This document shows, piece by piece, positions 62,721-64,000 of a DNA stretch of 64,000 nucleotides; position 1 is the first letter of the stretch, and each line of letters starts with the position of its first letter. Origin of the DNA: Aliiroseovarius sp. F47248L (GTDB lineage: Bacteria > Pseudomonadota > Alphaproteobacteria > Rhodobacterales > Rhodobacteraceae). Location of the stretch: assembly GCF_023016085.1 (NCBI RefSeq), contig NZ_JALKBF010000001.1, forward strand, positions 2,656,501-2,720,500, given 5' to 3'. A model generated the notes under the pieces. It was not told the origin of the DNA, did no database searches, and was given only the letters and a program-made list of their open reading frames with translations. A program made the translations under genes and the position numbers.

Positions 62721-64000
62721 TTAGCGGAACAACGACAGAATGTTCTGCGGTGCCTGGTTGGCAATCGACAATGCCTGCGTGCCAAGCTGCTGCTGAACCT
62801 GCAGTGCCTGCAACCTCGCCGAAGCTGCTTCCATATCGGCATCCACCATTGCACCAATGCCGGCTTTCAGAGAATCCGACAGCTTGCCCACAAAGTTGGA
62901 TTGAATTTCGATCCGGCCTTCAACCGAACCAAAAGTGGCCGAGGCATCAATCGACGTCTGGATCATGTTTTCAATTGCGCCAAGGGCTGCATCAGCACCT
63001 CCGCTGGTCGATACGTCCATTGTCGCCAAACCTGAAAGACCGCCCGATCCACGCGACGCGCTGAAAGAGAACGCGGCATCCGCGTTGGTTTCGTTGGTGA
63101 TCACCAACTGAGCCGCATTGGTGTCGATGTCCATGCTGAAGCTACTTCCATCAAGCCCTTGTGCAACCATCGCGTTCTTCATGCCTGCCACAACAGATTC
63201 TGCTGTATCACCTTCCTTGATGACATAGTTCCCCTGAACGGTTCCGATAGTCAGGGAAAGTTGATCACCAACGACCAAACCCGTGTTTACGGTCGTATCA
63301 ACTCCTGCCGCATCTGGCATCACCGCGGCAGTCGCCGTCGCGCCACCGGTGGCATCAAGGAATGCAAACGTATCCAACGTGATCGAATCGTTTGTGCCAC
63401 CGTCATTGGCGTCGATCACTCCGGCCGTGCCGGTATCCGTTCCGACCGAAGCGGCCCCGCCTGCCAGCACCGTACCCGCCGTCAGCGACAAGTTTTGCGC
63501 GTCCACACCAATCGAACTGGTAACAATGGAACCATCGGCCTTCCGATCAAGTGATGATAGAACGTCGACGCCGGTATTGCCATTAGCATTGGTTCCGGTC
63601 TGCGACCCATCGACTAGGTTCAATCCGTTGAACTGCGCCGCACCAACAACGGATGTGATCTGGTTGCGAAGTGCCACGATGTCAGTCTGGATCTTACCTC
63701 GGTCGACATTGTCTTCCTGTGCTGCCACGATCTTGGATTTGATTTCTGTCAGCAGGTCAGTCACGGTTTCCGACGCCTGACGCGCGACCGCGACGGTGCT
63801 TTCACCCAGCGACAAACTGTCTGAGATACCTTTGAAGCCTTTAACGTCGGCTTCCATCACCTTGGAAATCGCCCAAACCGCTGCATTGTCTTTGGCTGAC
63901 CCGATGGCCTTTCCCGTCGAGATTTCCGCCTGTGTGCTGGCAAGATTCGAGTTGATTGATTTCAATGTCTGAAGTGCGACCATCGCACTGTTATTGGTCA
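62721..64000 (-). CDS. Flagellin (5' end outside window)
   Basis: Flagellin, the filament subunit, with about 426 residues visible. The frame stays open to the window edge: codons before the internal ATG at 63983 read TNNSA, matching the usual TNNSAMVALQTLKSIN start of Roseobacter flagellins, so the true start lies just past base 64000. The conserved N-terminal coil (LNSN-type SINSNLASTQAEISTGK, RNQITSVVGAAQFNGLNLVDG) and C-terminal coil (ARLQALQVQQQLGTQALSIANQ) flank a long, low-charge, Thr/Gly/Ala-rich variable domain (about residues 130-310). It is followed by flaF and flbT. Confidence 0.95.
   Translation of the reverse strand, partial: TNNSAMVALQTLKSINSNLASTQAEISTGKAIGSAKDNAAVWAISKVMEADVKGFKGISDSLSLGESTVAVARQASETVTDLLTEIKSKIVAAQEDNVDRGKIQTDIVALRNQITSVVGAAQFNGLNLVDGSQTGTNANGNTGVDVLSSLDRKADGSIVTSSIGVDAQNLSLTAGTVLAGGAASVGTDTGTAGVIDANDGGTNDSITLDTFAFLDATGGATATAAVMPDAAGVDTTVNTGLVVGDQLSLTIGTVQGNYVIKEGDTAESVVAGMKNAMVAQGLDGSSFSMDIDTNAAQLVITNETNADAAFSFSASRGSGGLSGLATMDVSTSGGADAALGAIENMIQTSIDASATFGSVEGRIEIQSNFVGKLSDSLKAGIGAMVDADMEAASARLQALQVQQQLGTQALSIANQAPQNILSLFR

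Noticed and set aside
1..64000. CRISPR array, insertion sequence, prophage or toxin-antitoxin locus
   Set aside because: No regularly spaced repeats, transposase, integrase, phage structural genes or small paired toxin-antitoxin genes were seen.

Overview
The window is an about 58-60 % GC chromosomal segment with the gene families and operon layouts of an alphaproteobacterium of the family Rhodobacteraceae (marine Roseobacter-type). Supporting signs are the petP-petR-like pair beside ilvE, the deacetylase-xseB-ispA-dxs operon, phaC, abundant TRAP and dipeptide-type ABC uptake genes, and an alphaproteobacterial flagellar cluster with flaF, flbT and a DUF1217 protein. I see no insertion sequence, prophage, CRISPR array, rRNA gene or plasmid origin. 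Two tRNA genes are present.

Layout. 1-3.2 kb: end of aroC, a ccdA-thioredoxin pair, a DMT transporter and an HU gene with a clear terminator. 3.2-6.6 kb: an ade-amn operon that would turn AMP into adenine and then hypoxanthine. 6.6-13.8 kb: an epimerase-like gene, the isoprenoid operon (deacetylase-like gene, xseB, ispA, dxs), petP-petR-like regulators and ilvE. 13.8-25 kb: a small exported protein, queG, a GST, mtgA, gltD-gltB, uppP and an NDUFA9-like gene. 25-28.3 kb: tRNA-Leu, a small membrane protein, and phaC-phaZ. 28.3-34.1 kb: a signalling module (LuxR-type regulator, FIST sensor, PAS hybrid kinase) followed by an AldB/ExaC-type aldehyde dehydrogenase. 34.3-39 kb: tRNA-Gly and a MarR-controlled RND efflux operon. 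39.4-44.3 kb: a TRAP transporter with two oversized permeases. 44.5-51.1 kb: a dipeptide-type ABC transporter followed by a phosphatase-superfamily gene and a FAH-family hydrolase gene. 51.1-55.1 kb: a GntR-controlled operon matching trans-4-hydroxyproline breakdown. 55.1-64 kb: flagellar genes from fliL to a flagellin that runs off the window.

No single obviously new system stands out, but several points deserve a second look. The FIST/hybrid kinase/LuxR/aldehyde dehydrogenase module resembles the Pseudomonas NosP-NahK(ErcS')/ErbR/ExaC neighbourhood. The TRAP large permease carries a helical, probably coiled-coil tail of about 330 residues. The ABC-phosphatase-FAH operon has no assigned substrate. 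A 26-bp palindrome lies in front of the hydroxyproline operon, and a perfect 11-bp tandem duplication lies at the ribosome-binding region of the efflux repressor.

All product calls come from reading the protein sequences. No database search was run, and substrate assignments for transporters and enzymes of broad families are inferences.
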